DNA of 64,000 bases, from NCBI RefSeq assembly GCF_949987515.2, contig NC_082684.1, positions 18,963,701 to 19,027,700 on the forward strand. The letters are read 5' to 3'. Below the pieces are notes generated by a model that was not told the DNA's origin, searched no databases, and worked only from the letters and a program-made list of their open reading frames with translations. A program made the position numbers and the translations under genes. The DNA is from Delphinus delphis (lineage: Eukaryota > Chordata > Mammalia > Artiodactyla > Delphinidae). Below are positions 11,058-22,039 of this stretch, piece after piece; position 1 is the first letter of the stretch, and each line of letters opens with the position of its first letter.

Positions 11058-11870
11058 GATACTTTTTCTATAAAGAGCCAGATAATAAATACTATGCTGC
11101 AGAGTTGCGAGCAGGAGCTGGAGCGCGGGGGGCTGCGGCAGCGGGAGAGACGTGGTCGCGGTCTCGAGGAACATGCAGGAAGAGAAGCTCAGCCTCCTGC
11201 GGCAACTGGAACTGCTCAGGGAGCTGAACACGACGTTACGAGACAAGAGGGACGTCTGTGAGGCCCAGCGGCTGGGCAGTGGCTGCAGGAAGGCTCTGAC
11301 CATGGCCCCCCTGCTGGGGCCAACCTGCGCTCCTGCTGTTGTAGTAGCTGGGCTCGCCCCCACAAGACGCAGCTCTGGCCACCTTCCCAGTGCCCGCTGA
11401 CCAGCCCGAGTGACTCACTGGGCGTTACTTGGTTACTCGGAGAAGCTGTCCCTTGAAGGTGACTCCTCGTGGCTGGGGGCTGCCCATCCAGGATGTGGGT
11501 TCTACCCAGTAGGCTGCCTGGCCTGCCTGACTTGCAGACATGAAGGAACTAATCCTGGGTGGTCAGGATCTCACTGTGCCTCCCTGCCGGTCCTCACCCT
11601 ACCCCCATCCCAACAAAACCAGCAGAAAACCCCCTCTTCCAAATAAAGTCCACTGACTTCGACCTCCTCGGCCTCCTGTGTGTGTGGGAGCCACAACATT
11701 TCAGAGGTATACGCATGAGATTTCCATTGTCCACGCATGTCCCCGGTCACGTCCCCAATCCCTCACTGTCCGTCAAAGCTGTAGGAACCGAGGGACTGAG
11801 ATCACTGACTCCCAGGAAGCAGCAGGCGGGGTTCCCTGCCCACCCCCAGCCTAGAGAGAAAAAAAAAAAA
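11058..11870 (+). pseudogene. 5'-truncated processed retrocopy of a coiled-coil protein mRNA
   Basis: A GC-rich block abruptly inside AT-rich DNA ends in a run of A (about 11859-11870), with an AATAAA at 11643. The first part encodes a coiled coil in two frames: [17 protein letters not shown] (from about 11097), then, after a one-base shift, [20 protein letters not shown] and [19 protein letters not shown] (11146-11265). The second frame stays open to a TGA at 11398-11400; a Cys-rich alternate frame near 11325-11345 hints at another indel. The coiled coil reminds me of the CRACR2/EFCAB4 calcium-sensor family (EFCAB4A/CRACR2B best guess), which I cannot confirm. No introns, frameshifts and an A tail indicate an L1-mobilised pseudogene. 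Similar A-rich sequences (AGAAAAAAAAAAAGG) flank both ends and may be the target-site duplication. Confidence 0.7.
11063..11091 (+). repeat. 29-bp piece of hAT element at the 5' edge of the retrocopy
   Basis: These 29 bases are identical to 7672-7700 inside the hAT transposon upstream. They share three G-to-A changes relative to what I recall as the family consensus, and the hAT copy at 27.34 kb keeps at least the first two of these as G. Homology stops abruptly at 11092, where the GC-rich retrocopy begins. Confidence 0.8.
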
Positions 11871-12112
11871 GGCATTAGATAATTATTTAAAGTTTCTTAT
11901 GTGGACTTTTTATATTTTTGATTATATTTACATGTGAAATTGATATTGCTATAAACTAGCTAATATCAACAGTTCTAAATATGAGAAACACAAAGGTTAT
12001 TGGATACTTAAGAAAGTTGGCACAGAGTCAGTTGAATTTTTTAAAAGATAACCTTCCCTCCAGAAGTGTTTTAAGAGACTTACATTATTTCAAAAATCAA
12101 AAGGACATGATA

Positions 12113-12320
12113 GGGCTTCCCTGGTGGTGCAGTGGTTGAGGGTCCGCCTGCCGATGCAGGGGACACGGGTTCGTGCCCCGGTCTGGGAAGATCCCACATG
12201 CCGCGGAGCAGCTGGGCCTGTGAGCCATGGCCGCTGAGCCTGCGCGTCTGGAGCCTGTGCTTCGCAACGGGAGAGGCCACAACAGTGAGAGGCCCGCGTA
12301 CTGCAAAAAAAAAAAAAAAA
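12113..12320 (+). mobile_element. CHR-type tRNA-derived SINE, short form
   Basis: It starts GGGCTTCCCTGGTGGTGCAG. It contains a tRNA-like A box (TGGTGCAGTGG) and B box (GGTTCGTGCCC), the short tail ending GAGAGGCCCGCGTACTGC, and a poly(A). The flanks are GGACATGATA (12103-12112 and 12321-12330), an exact 10-bp target-site duplication. A Pol III SINE mobilised by L1. Confidence 0.96.
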
Positions 12321-12712
12321 GGACATGATAGTAAGCAGTCAAGAGAGGGAATGCCGTTTGGGATGTGGAAGGAAACATGAGGGGATTCTGGGACCCCAGT
12401 GATGTTTTGATGCTCAATCTGAGTGCACATGACATGGGTATATTCAGTTTATGGAAAGTCATTTAGATAAACACTTATGAGATAATTTAAAATATTTTTT
12501 TAATTAAAAAAAAAAAGACAGCATGTGTTAATTCACGCCCTTGAGAGATTTAAACATTCCTCAAAGGGGCCCTAGTTGTCACACTGGGTAGAAGACTAGG
12601 AACCTTTCAGGTGTGAATTGTTACTTTTATCCCAGCTTTGACCGGGTCAACTTTGTATCTACCTGTCTAATATTTCAGGGTTCTGAGTATATTTTGTTAG
12701 AATAAAGATAAC

Positions 12713-13176
12713 TGTATCCGTTTCCTAGGACTGCTGTAACAGTACCACAAACTGGATGGCTTAAAACAACAAAAATGTGTTACCTCACATCTGGAGATAT
12801 CTGGGGGCTGGAAGTCTAAATCAAGTTGCCAACAGGGCCATGGTCCTTCTGAAACTGTAAAGAAGGATCTTTCCTTGTGTCTTCAAGCTGCTGGAAGCCT
12901 CGGGTGTTTCTTGCCTTGCAGTGGTAAGCACATCAATCTCTGCTTCCAGTTGTCATGTGACATTCTCCCCTTGTGCGTCTCTGTATGTTTCCACATTTCC
13001 CTCTTCTTACAAGACCACTGGGCATACAGGATTAAGCGCCCACTCTAATTCACTATGACGTCACCGTAACTTGACTGTATCTGCAAAGACTCTATTTCCA
13101 AATAAAGTTTCATGCACAGGTACTGCAGAGTCAGAACTTCAACATGTTTTGGGGGGACACAATTCAACCCATAGGA
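12713..13176 (-). mobile_element. MLT1-type MaLR solo LTR
   Basis: The minus strand begins TATGGGTTGAATTGTGTCCC and ends CCTAGGAAACGGATACA. In between are the GGAAATAGAGTC and TGTAAGAAGAGGGAAA blocks of this LTR class. It is about 460 bp, non-coding and ancient. Another copy of the same type lies at 47.43 kb. No target-site duplication was found. Confidence 0.7.
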
Positions 13177-13890
13177 GTGTCCAAGGCTATGGTAAGCTCT
13201 CAAAGACACTGGGTTAGACAATACAAGCCACATAGAGCCCCAGGGCTTTTCTATCCAGATGGTCTTGGTGTCACTCAGTGTGCCTAGCCTGGTGGCCCCA
13301 ATGAATAATAAAGCTGCCTTAGAATGCATTTCACTGAGGTGCAAAATCAGCTGCCCCATTCTGCTGGATGCCTTCCCCAGAATAAATGCTAGGCCTTGCT
13401 CAGTTTCCTGGGTTCTGTGATGGTACAACAACACACTTGCCAAGAAGTGAGGGCACCCTGGTGGTCTCCCCTTTCCTCCCACCACCCTTCCCTCTCTGCC
13501 AGGATGATTATCTTAGTCCTTCTGTCCAGGAACATAATTAGACTTTGTTTTCTAGATCCTAAACTTCACCTTTAAACTCTTAGAAGTCCACGTTTTTGTT
13601 TTTGTTTTTTTCCCATAAGCCAAATGCTTTGCCAGCTAAATTGAGATCTGATTGAGAGACACATTTGTTATTTAGGTGTAAATCAACAAAGTGTTCCCCT
13701 TCACCACTCACCCCTTTAACGTGATTTAATATTTCAGCACTGTACAAAGGATTATAGATTTCCTTTCATCTTGAACCACATAATTCATTTTCATATATTA
13801 GATCACAAATGACTGGAAAACTGGTTCTAATTCGCAGATAGCCATTTATGTTAAATCTAGTAGCAAGTGTTAAGCTCTGACACCTTCCCC
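13177..13890. other. Unassigned intergenic sequence
   Basis: A 146-codon minus-strand open frame covers 13045-13485 and runs from this stretch into the LTR. It has no domain that I recognise and overlaps LTR sequence, so I treat it as chance. The rest is non-coding and unassigned. Confidence 0.5.
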
Positions 13891-13901
13891 TTGAAAAGGT
13901 T

Positions 13902-14118
13902 GGGTTTGTTTTTTTGGTTTTTTTGCGGTACGTGGGCCTCTCACTGTTGTGGTCTCTCCCATTGCGGAGCACAGGCTCCGGACGTGCAGGCTCAATGGCC
14001 ATGGCTCACAGGCCCAGCCACTCCGCGGCATGTGGGATCTTCCCGGACCGGGGCACGAACCTGTTTCCCCTGCATCGGCAGGCGGATTCTCAACCACTGT
14101 GCCACCAGGGAAACCCCT
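13902..14118 (-). mobile_element. CHR-type SINE, short form
   Basis: The reverse complement reads from the GGGGTTTCCCTGGTGGCACA start through the tRNA-like head to GAGAGGCCCACGTACCGC and an A-rich tail. It is flanked by TTGAAAAGGTT at 13891-13901 and 14119-14129, an exact 11-bp target-site duplication. Confidence 0.95.
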
Positions 14119-14129
14119 TTGAAAAGGTT

Positions 14130-14543
14130 TTTGAAATAAAATTAAAATTCATCATCTGGAGTTGAATATTTTATGCTGCTGGGAGCTAATTACTGCACGC
14201 ATCTCAGAAGTGTGTGCTTATCTCTCTTCCAGGCCACTTGTCTTAAACTGTAGGCTGTAGGTGCTACAATTGGTGCTAAATCCTCCAGTTGCCAAGTGGA
14301 ATAAGGGCTGTTTGCACAAATTGTATTCTCGGGAGACTTTGGTTTGATCCAGGTGAGTGGAAATATACCTGCTCATTGCCAGCCCTGGCAGGATTTATTC
14401 CTTCTGGAGTGGGATTAACAGCTGTCAACTCTGATATCTACCTAGGAGAGAGGAACAGTGCATCACCAAAGCAGATGCAAAAAACAGGATGTTGTTTGGT
14501 CAAAAAGGAGGCCTGAAGTGAGTTAAGTTGGCCACCGCTGGGC
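14130..14543. other. Unassigned spacer between two SINEs
   Basis: About 410 bp of moderate GC content. It has a 75-codon plus-strand open frame (14289-14516) without a recognisable domain. I cannot assign a repeat family. Confidence 0.45.
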
Positions 14544-14553
14544 TAGAGTCGAC

Positions 14554-14768
14554 TTTTTTTTTTTTTTTTTTTTTTTCCGGTACGCGGGCCTCTCACTGTT
14601 GTGGCCTCTCCCGTTGCGGAGCACAGGCTCCGGACGCGCAGGCTCAGCGGCCATGGCTCACGGGCGCAGCCGCTCCGCGGCATGTGGGATCCTCCCAGAC
14701 CGGGGCACGAACCCGTGTCCCCTGCATTGGCAGGTGGACTCTCAACCACTGCGCCACCAGGGAAGCCC
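14554..14768 (-). mobile_element. CHR-type SINE, short form, young
   Basis: It is close to an ideal copy: GGGCTTCCCTGGTGGCGCAG start on the minus strand, B box GGTTCGTGCCC, tail GAGAGGCCCGCGTACCGG and a long poly(A). TAGAGTCGAC at 14544-14553 and 14769-14778 is an exact 10-bp target-site duplication. Two same-orientation SINEs thus sit about 440 bp apart. Confidence 0.96.
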
Positions 14769-14778
14769 TAGAGTCGAC

Positions 14779-15589
14779 ATTTTAGTCAAGCTACTTGGGG
14801 ACATTAATATGGGCCTGACAAAGCCTGACTCCAGCTCTCCTCATTTTTTTCACCTCTGCCCAGTGTACCTTGTGACCTCGTAACCCAGGCAAATCATGGA
14901 AGGATAGCTGTTGCCTCTGGAGTCTGCGGCAGGTACCCTATCTTAGTTATCCACGTTCTTTCTTATTGTCTCTCTGGAATACTTGGCTTTCCATTTTTCT
15001 GACTGCGTTTGAATTGACCATCCTCTTGAATAGCTGTGTACTTTTGCATTGCACCTTTCTATTTAGTGTCTGCTTCATTATTTGCCTTGCCTTTGCTTAC
15101 CCTTGTCTTGTCTTTGCACACTAGGTTCTGTTTGTATCTCTTGCTCTTAATGGCCCTCCATATTGCTTTAATATAAATCCTAAACTATTCACGTTTCTGT
15201 TTATCCAACTCCGCTTGACAACTGACTTCGGAGAGTTTCCTCCATTTTTTCGTTACCCCCTAGTTCAGGGAAGTCAAATACTGGAGACCCCTGTTGCTGT
15301 TCCCTCATCACCTCACACGTCATAGACGTTGCTCTATCTACTCCATTGTTCCTTGCTGACCTAACTTGAACTGTGGAATTCTTAACACACTTTTTCAGGC
15401 CACCATTGCCGATTTATCAGTGTTAGTACTTGAGATAGGAACAGTTTACTATCCTTACCCTTGTCTGGGCTTGTAGACAGGTTCCAGGTCCTCAGCCTAG
15501 GTCCATAAGTGCTCAACCCTGAATGATAAATATTGGTTAAATGAGTAAAATAATGAATGGCAGAAACAGTGTCAGAAATCTTAGGCTAG
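14779..15589. other. Unassigned intergenic sequence
   Basis: Pyrimidine-rich on the plus strand in its middle part. I see no open frame of note and no repeat that I can name. Confidence 0.45.
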
Positions 15590-15835
15590 TTTTGTAAACT
15601 GCAAAGCTAAGATTCAAAGTATAGTTCCAGTACTGACTGCTGTATAGCCTTAAGAAAGGTTCCTACCCCTGTGAATTTACCTGTAAAATGGGCATAATAA
15701 CAATACTACTCACTGTGTAAGATTCTTGTGAGACAAAACCAGATGATAACTGTAAAGCTCTGAGAACAATGCCTGGCATTTTATACATCCTTAGTGCGTA
15801 TTGGTCATTATTATTGCTATCTATATCAATCATCT
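15590..15835 (+). mobile_element. MIR SINE
   Basis: It has the MIR core order: GTATAGCCTTAAGAAAGGTT, ACCTGTAAAATGGGCATAAT, AACAATACTACTCACTGTG, TTGTGAGACAAAACCAGATG, and GCTCTGAGAACAATGCCTGG. It is diverged. Confidence 0.7.
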
Positions 15836-16010
15836 GCCATATTCACTAAAATCTACCCTTTGGCAGGGTTACTTTTTACTGTGAATCTAATTTATTTTAA
15901 CATTTTCAGTACCATCACTTTAAGCACTAGAATAATGAGTTTGCCAAATACACAGTTCTGTTTCATAATAGACGGGCCAGTTTTTTTTTTTTTGAAAAAT
16001 GAGGGATTTA

Positions 16011-16256
16011 TTTTTTTAACATCTTTATTGAAGTATAATTGCTTTACAATGATGTGTTAGTTTCTGCTGTATAACAAAGTGAATCAGCTATACATATACA
16101 TACATCCCCATATCTCCTCCCTCTTGCGTCTCCCTCCCACCCTCCCTATCCCACCCCGGTCACAAAGCACCAAGCTGATCTCCCTGTGCTATGCGGCTGC
16201 TTCCCACTAGCTATCTATTTTACATTTGGTGGTATATATATGTCCATGCCACTCAC
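16011..16256 (-). mobile_element. 5'-truncated L1 3' end
   Basis: The minus strand ends with the L1 3'UTR terminus: AGCTGATTCACTTTGTTATA, CAGAAACTAACACATCATTG, TAAAGCAATTATACTTCAAT, AAAGATGTT and an A-rich tail. Copies of TTTATTTTT at 16007-16015 and 16257-16265 could be the target-site duplication. The same 3' terminus occurs on the plus strand at 39.35 kb. Confidence 0.85.
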
Positions 16257-16265
16257 TTTATTTTT

Positions 16266-18520
16266 GAAGTCTTTTAAATGCCCAGCAGAGAAGAAACCTC
16301 CCTGATCAGGAAAAGCAAGTTTTCCATCTCAAATGGACTAGGTCTTGACCTAAGAAAGGTTTGTCTATAGATATCTTCATATAAAAACTGTAGTTAATGC
16401 TACCAGTTAATTATGTGAAATCAATAGATGCCTGGGGCTGTTTATATACACATTATTATACCAGCATATGCAAATATGCAAGCATATTTCTGATACACAT
16501 ATACGTTTTACTCTATGTAGTTAGAGCTTAATTTTCCCTTTGATTTAAATTTAACCATCCAAATGGGTCTACCAGGGGAGGGTAGTAAAACTGACATTTA
16601 CAACTGGCTTTGATATCACTTATTATTGAACTGTCCTAGGGATTATGTCTCTGTGCGGAGTCCTGATTCAAGGGATACTTTGCTAAGATAATGGAGTTGC
16701 ATTTATTATCACTCAGCTGGTAGCTTTACGTGAAATACAAATGGCTATTTATACAAGGGGGTAGATGCAGTATTAGACCAAAGGTATATACAACCAAGCC
16801 AAGGTCTTCTGCTCCTCCAGCTGTTTCTACCAGTAATATAAAAGCTGCATCTCTTATATTCCTAGCATGTTATGTTGCTACATGTCAGGAGTGTGCCGTT
16901 AATGATAACAAAGATGGACTTCTGCCCAAGCTCTAGGTGATTAATTTATTCCTAAATGTTAACAGAAAAAAATTCTTCAAGTTGCTGTGTCTTTATAAAG
17001 GACTATGTAGAAATCATTATGATTATTATTTTGCCTAAATACTGAATTTCTATCTCTTCCGTCTCTGCTTTTCATAGGGATCAAAAGTATAAGAAAAGGA
17101 AAAACCAACGATGCTCTGTTATAATGTACCTTTCTGTCAAAATGGAATTTTTTCAAGTCTTCATTAGCTTTTTAAGATTTGCCTGATGAGACTTTCACTA
17201 TTTACCTTGGGTGATTATTGATAATTTGAGTTTCTATTGCTGATTTTTCCATAAAAATTTAGTCTATGGCTGGACATTTTAAGTATCAACTCATTGTTCC
17301 TGTGTATATTTTGTCCCTTCCCAGAAACATATACAATTTACCAGATTGAATATTTCCTTTTCTTTTTTGTGGATTCCATAATACAAATATTGCATACACA
17401 TTTCTGAGCCTGGGGAAACATTCTTTTTGAGGGAAAATTGCTCTTTGGTACTAATTGCAAGTATATGATTTCACAAAAATCTATCTAGAGAAATAAAGTA
17501 ATAATTTAAATGGCCTGAAAGCTTGGGCTCAGCTCTATAAGCTTCTATAAAATGAAAATGGAAAGAGAAATTATGTTCTGCAGGGAATAGAGTTTCAACA
17601 TGTAATCTCAGTGCTAAATATAACAGGAATTAGAATGATGAAACTAACAAGATACTAATAGAAATATGCATGCTCCAAGGTTGCTATTATGACATCACCA
17701 TTGTCCTTTCAATTACTTGAGTTCTAGCTCTAATGTATTGTCTGTGAACTGGACATGACTGATTAAACATATTTATCTGAATATTTGAGTGCAAGTAGGA
17801 GTCAATAAAATAAGATATTACTTCATCTACTTGAGGTAAACAGATATGAACTCACAAGACCAAACTTATTAAGATCTGAATAATTTTGCAAGCATCACAT
17901 ACTTTATCAATCTAGGTGTAAGAAACAAATTTGGAAATTCCTAGAAAATTGACCAAATTTCTAGATTTCCTCCAGTGTCTGACAGAGCCTAAATGCCTGG
18001 TTAGAAGTCTAAGATCAATGACTTTATTTACCCAGCTGGAGTCTCTATCTCTAATCAATGTGAATGTAACTGGTGAATGTGTTTCCATTCTTTTTGATCC
18101 AAATGGTTATGGATTTGTGCACTGAAACAAAATGTTCCACCTCAGTGACAGACTAAAGATGGCATAGTTTCTTGGATGATTAATTTAATCAAAACTCACT
18201 TAATAGCTGTACAGACAATATGGGAAAAGCTTGGTATCATCCTACAAGCTACATCCCAGATGCGTCTGAATTAAAAATTCTAAAATTATTTAAGTTGATA
18301 TTTTAGCACTGGAAATTTTCAGTAAATGAAAACTGTATGTACAACAGAAGTTCCCTAAACTCCTCTCTATGCCATTTATTTGTGAGACTAAAGAGGCCGT
18401 CTGTTCTGTTCCTAACCACTGTTCATCAAAGTAACAACATTCCCAGATTATGAAATACTTCCTAGTGTATCTAGATATTTCTGCTCTAGATTAAGTTGTG
18501 TACTTACCAAGAGGCATTCA
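16266..18520. other. AT-rich intergenic sequence, no feature seen
   Basis: About 2.2 kb of AT-rich DNA with no coding frame above about 70 codons and no repeat family that I can name. Confidence 0.5.
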
Positions 18521-18524
18521 CTGA

Positions 18525-18690
18525 TTTAATTAGTTATCGCATGTACTATTTACCAGGAACTATTCTAGGTTCTGAGAATATAGCAGTTAAACAAATAAAT
18601 AAAAATTAGATTAAAAAATTCCTGTCCTCATGACACTTACATTCTATTTAGAGGAGAGAGAAAGATAATAATTTTTAAATATAAAAGATA
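18525..18690 (-). mobile_element. L2 3' fragment
   Basis: On the plus strand it shows the reverse of the L2 3' end: CACTGATTTAATTAGTTATC, TTTACCAGGAACTATTCTAG, TTCTGAGAATATAGCAGTTA, and CTGTCCTCATGACACTTACA. Confidence 0.65.
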
Positions 18691-18724
18691 TAGTCATTTA
18701 GATAGTAATTAGATTATATCATTT

Positions 18725-19285
18725 TTTTGTGTGACAGATCACTGCAGACTTAGTTGCTTCAAATAACAGCCATGTATTTGCTTATGATTCAATAGGTTAG
18801 AAATTTGGGTGGACTCAGCTGGATGGTTCTTCTGCTGTTCTTCCCTAAGGTCAATCATGTAGCTGCAATCATCTAGTGGCTCAGCTGGGGCTTTATGGTC
18901 TAAGATGGCTTCAGTCACACAACTTGCATTTGGTGCCGGCTGTTGTTACCTGATCTAGGGGCCTTATTTTGCAAAGCTTGCCTGTGCTTCATAAGACTTC
19001 TCATCCCCCAGTAGGGTAAAGTGGGCTTCTTCACATGGTGAACCCAGGGCAATGTTCTAGAAGAGGAAAGCTAAAGCTGTGAAGCCCTTTGAGGCCTAGG
19101 TTTGGAGTTCCCACAAGATCACCTCTGTTACATTCTTTTGGTTAAAGCAAATCATAAGGCTAGCCAGATTCAAGGAATGGAGAAATGAACTCCCTCTTTT
19201 GTTGAGAAATATATCAAGAACCATTGAAAACTTGACACGCATACAAGGATGGTATAGATTGTTATGGCCACTTTTTATAAACAAT
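18725..19285. mobile_element. Ancient interspersed repeat, family not assigned
   Basis: It matches from memory a widespread mammalian repeat containing GGACTCAGCTGGATGGTTCT, ATCTAGTGGCTCAGCTGGGG, TCTAAGATGGCTTCA and GGGCTTCTTCACATGG, then TTGGTTAAAGCAAATCATAAGG. I cannot name the family or its orientation reliably. Confidence 0.5.
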
Positions 19286-19289
19286 CTGC

Positions 19290-20345
19290 CTTAGATAGAA
19301 ATACATATTTTGGAGAAGATAAAGCAGGCACAAAGATAGGGAATGCCATAGTAATGGGAAGGAATCCCAATGATAAATAAGAAGTATATATGTGAAAACT
19401 TGACTAGAGGAATAAGGCATGCGGCTGTCTGGGGGAAGACAGACAGGCTGTCTGTATTTCCACACAGAGGACATAGAAGAAATCCTGAGGTAGGTGTGTG
19501 TTTGGATGGTTCAAATCAAAATGAGGTGGCCAGGGGCTTCCCTGGTGGTGCAGTGGTTGGGAGTCTGCCTGCCAATGCAGGGGACACGGGTTTGGGCCCT
19601 GGTCCGGGAGGATCCCACATGCTGTGGAGCAACTAAGCCCGTGTGCCACAACTACTGAGCCTGCACTCTGGAGTCCACGAGCCACAGCTGCTTAGCCCGT
19701 GTGCTGCAACTACTAAAAAAAGCCCGCACACCTGGAGCTCATGCTTCGCAGCAGAGGCCACCACAATGGGAAGCCCGTGCACCACAACAAAGAGTAGCCC
19801 CCTCAAAAAAAAAAAAAAAGAGGTGGCCAGTGTGGCTGACGTGGAGTGATTTAGGGGACATCAGTAGAAAAGGAGGCCAAAGTTATAAATGTGAGCCACC
19901 GGCGGGAGTTTTGCTTTTACTCAGAGTGACATGGGAAGACCTTGGCGGGTTCTGAAGAGAGGAGTGAAAAAACTGACTAGAACTGTAAAATGATCTCTGT
20001 GGTTATTGTCGAAAGAAGTCGAAAGAAGACTATTGGAGGTAAGGATAAAAATGGGGAGATTAATTAAGCTAATAAAACATAATTGTTTCTCAGACCAGGA
20101 TCATAGTAGTGATTATATTCTGAATTTATTTCTAAGGTAGTGACAACAAGATATGATGTCAGATTGGATGTGAGCTATGACAAAGAGAAGACAAGGATGA
20201 CTCCAAAGATTTTTGGCCTATACACTAGTAATACTGGAATTGCTACTTACTAAGATAAAGAAGATTGAGGAAGGAGGAGATTTGAGTCATATTTGGAGTT
20301 TGTTGTTAGAAATTATCTTAGCCTAGGATCTCCAAAAAATAAAGT
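19290..20345 (-). mobile_element. L2 fragment split by a SINE
   Basis: Antisense L2 character runs through GGAAGACCTTGGCGGGTTCT and AGAGAGGAGTG, then a stretch with AGGATGACTCCAAAG. It continues on both sides of the SINE at 19534-19819. Boundaries are approximate. Confidence 0.55.
19534..19819 (+). mobile_element. CHR-type SINE, long form
   Basis: It starts GGGCTTCCCTGGTGGTGCAG. After the tRNA-like head it continues into the extended tail (repeated CCACAACTACTGAGCC and TGCAACTACT motifs, then ACCACAACAAAGAGTAGCCC) and a poly(A). GAGGTGGCCAG at 19523-19533 and 19820-19830 is an exact 11-bp target-site duplication. This tail is absent from the short-form copies. Confidence 0.95.
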
Positions 20346-20349
20346 TGGA

Positions 20350-21855
20350 TCAATGACTTAAATGCAAGTAATAATGGGGAGTGTGATCAGGAAGCAAGAG
20401 TGAACACAAGGAGAGAGGAATAGGGAGAGATTCAATACGTTACTGAATTGGCCACCTCTAAAGATCACAAGTCCCTTAATCTGAGGGTTGTCCTGAAATA
20501 CATCTAAGGATGGTCTGGTCTTGAGGGAGGAAAGATTAAGCATGTATCCACTGGCTGCCATTCACTTTGGCCCTGGGATATTACCCTCCTGGGATTCTGG
20601 CTTCTGAAATTGTATGCATGAGTGTTGTGTGTTTCCATAGAAGCCCCATTATTGAGTCAAAAGAAGCTGTTGGGGTTGGAAGCCTTTTCTTTTACAACTT
20701 CTATCTTTTTGGTGTCCTCCCTAACTTCATTTTGCATTACAAACCCCCTCAAGGCCACGGTCTCTACAAATACTAATGCAAAAGCCTTAGGGTAGAAGCA
20801 ACTTTCCCATGATTGATATTCTTCATCACATATCCCCCTTTCCTTTCTAGATTTCCTTCACCTTACATCCGTACTTCACTGAATATGAGTTGCTTGCCTG
20901 AGAGATTGATTCAGATCTCCAAATTCAAGGAGTCTGAACCCTTAGTTGTCTTGTCTCTTTTGGATCAAGTACCATGTAATTGCCCATTTCCCATTGTAAC
21001 TGGGAACAGAAAAAGACTTCCCATGGGTTATCTGGGTTTATATACACAGTCATTCTTGGCTCCACATACAGCATAAACAATATCTGTTCTGGTAATCAGG
21101 ATTTATTACTCTTACCAGCATAAAAAAAGACCTTTCTTTGCTTGCAGGACAAAAAGGAGGTCAAATGCTTAGGTATAGTTTTACTGTCAAGTTCAGTGGA
21201 ACACTTATATACTTGGTGAAATACTTCGACTATGGTGAAAGTATCTCATGGAAATGCATTCATCTCATTCAACTGAACCCAATGTGGAGAAGGAAAACCC
21301 AAGTTCTACAGCAAACCTCTGGGAGTCATAGTGTTAAGAGGTTTATCTTATTTCCTCCTTTTGCTTCCTAGACCTGAGGGGTCTAGCTATGGGGACTGAG
21401 TACCATTCCTGGCTACTGGTTCAATGTATATACTGCATTGTGGAGGACAGTGTTGTCCCTAAGCTAATGCCTTAATTGAGGTTTTAAAAGGACACTTCGC
21501 TGTGCTATTGAGTTGTTTATTTCTGGGTGATGGGACAGAAGAAAATACCAGTGGAATCCATGGAAGAAAATGAAATTCATGCATTTTGTAACTTTCAATA
21601 CTACCTATATAAATCATTGGGGCATGTATCATAGTAAAGGTGTTGTATGATCTTCCTGGATAAGAAATTATAACACCTGAATCCTGCCCTCATTCTTTAA
21701 ATAACTACCTCTGTAATCTTAAGGGAGTGGTTTCATTCTGAGATCATCTATAAGTTGGGGTGGTTAGGCTTATAATCACTAAAATCTCTTCCAATCATAA
21801 TGTTTGATGATTTTATGCTTAGTAAATATAATTTTGATAAATATTACATAGCGTC
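20350..21855. other. Unassigned sequence, possibly including retroviral-type debris
   Basis: No long frame is present. The part at about 21370-21560 has a repeat-like look (GTACCATTCCTGGCTACTGG, then TGCATTGTGGAGGACAGTG, and TTTCTGGGTGATGGGACAG) and may be an old endogenous-retrovirus internal region. I am not certain. Confidence 0.35.
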
Positions 21856-21859
21856 TACA

Positions 21860-22035
21860 TTATTTGAGAAATTATGCTAAATGTTTTATATGCATTTTCT
21901 TATTTAATCCCAAAAGTTTTTGAGTCTTTGAGGTAGATAGTTATATTAGTGCACAGATAAGAACACTGAGCAACAAATGTTCAATTACATGCCCCAAATT
22001 ACATAACTAAATAATTGTTGAGCCAAGGTTTTTTT
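21860..22035 (-). mobile_element. MIR SINE
   Basis: The plus strand carries the reverse of MIR: TTATGCTAAATGTTTTATAT, TTCTTATTTAATCCCAAAAG, TTTGAGGTAGATAGTTATAT, CACAGATAAGAACACTGAGC and CATGCCCCAAATTACATAAC. Confidence 0.75.
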
Positions 22036-22039
22036 TTTT

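Noticed and set aside
12113..12320. Functional tRNA gene from the A/B box motifs
   Set aside because: The boxes are the tRNA-derived Pol III promoter of the SINE; the cloverleaf is degraded and the sequence is repeated across the window.
13045..13485. 146-codon minus-strand ORF as a possible gene
   Set aside because: Its upstream part is unassigned and its end runs through the MLT1-type LTR; no domain or splice context supports it.
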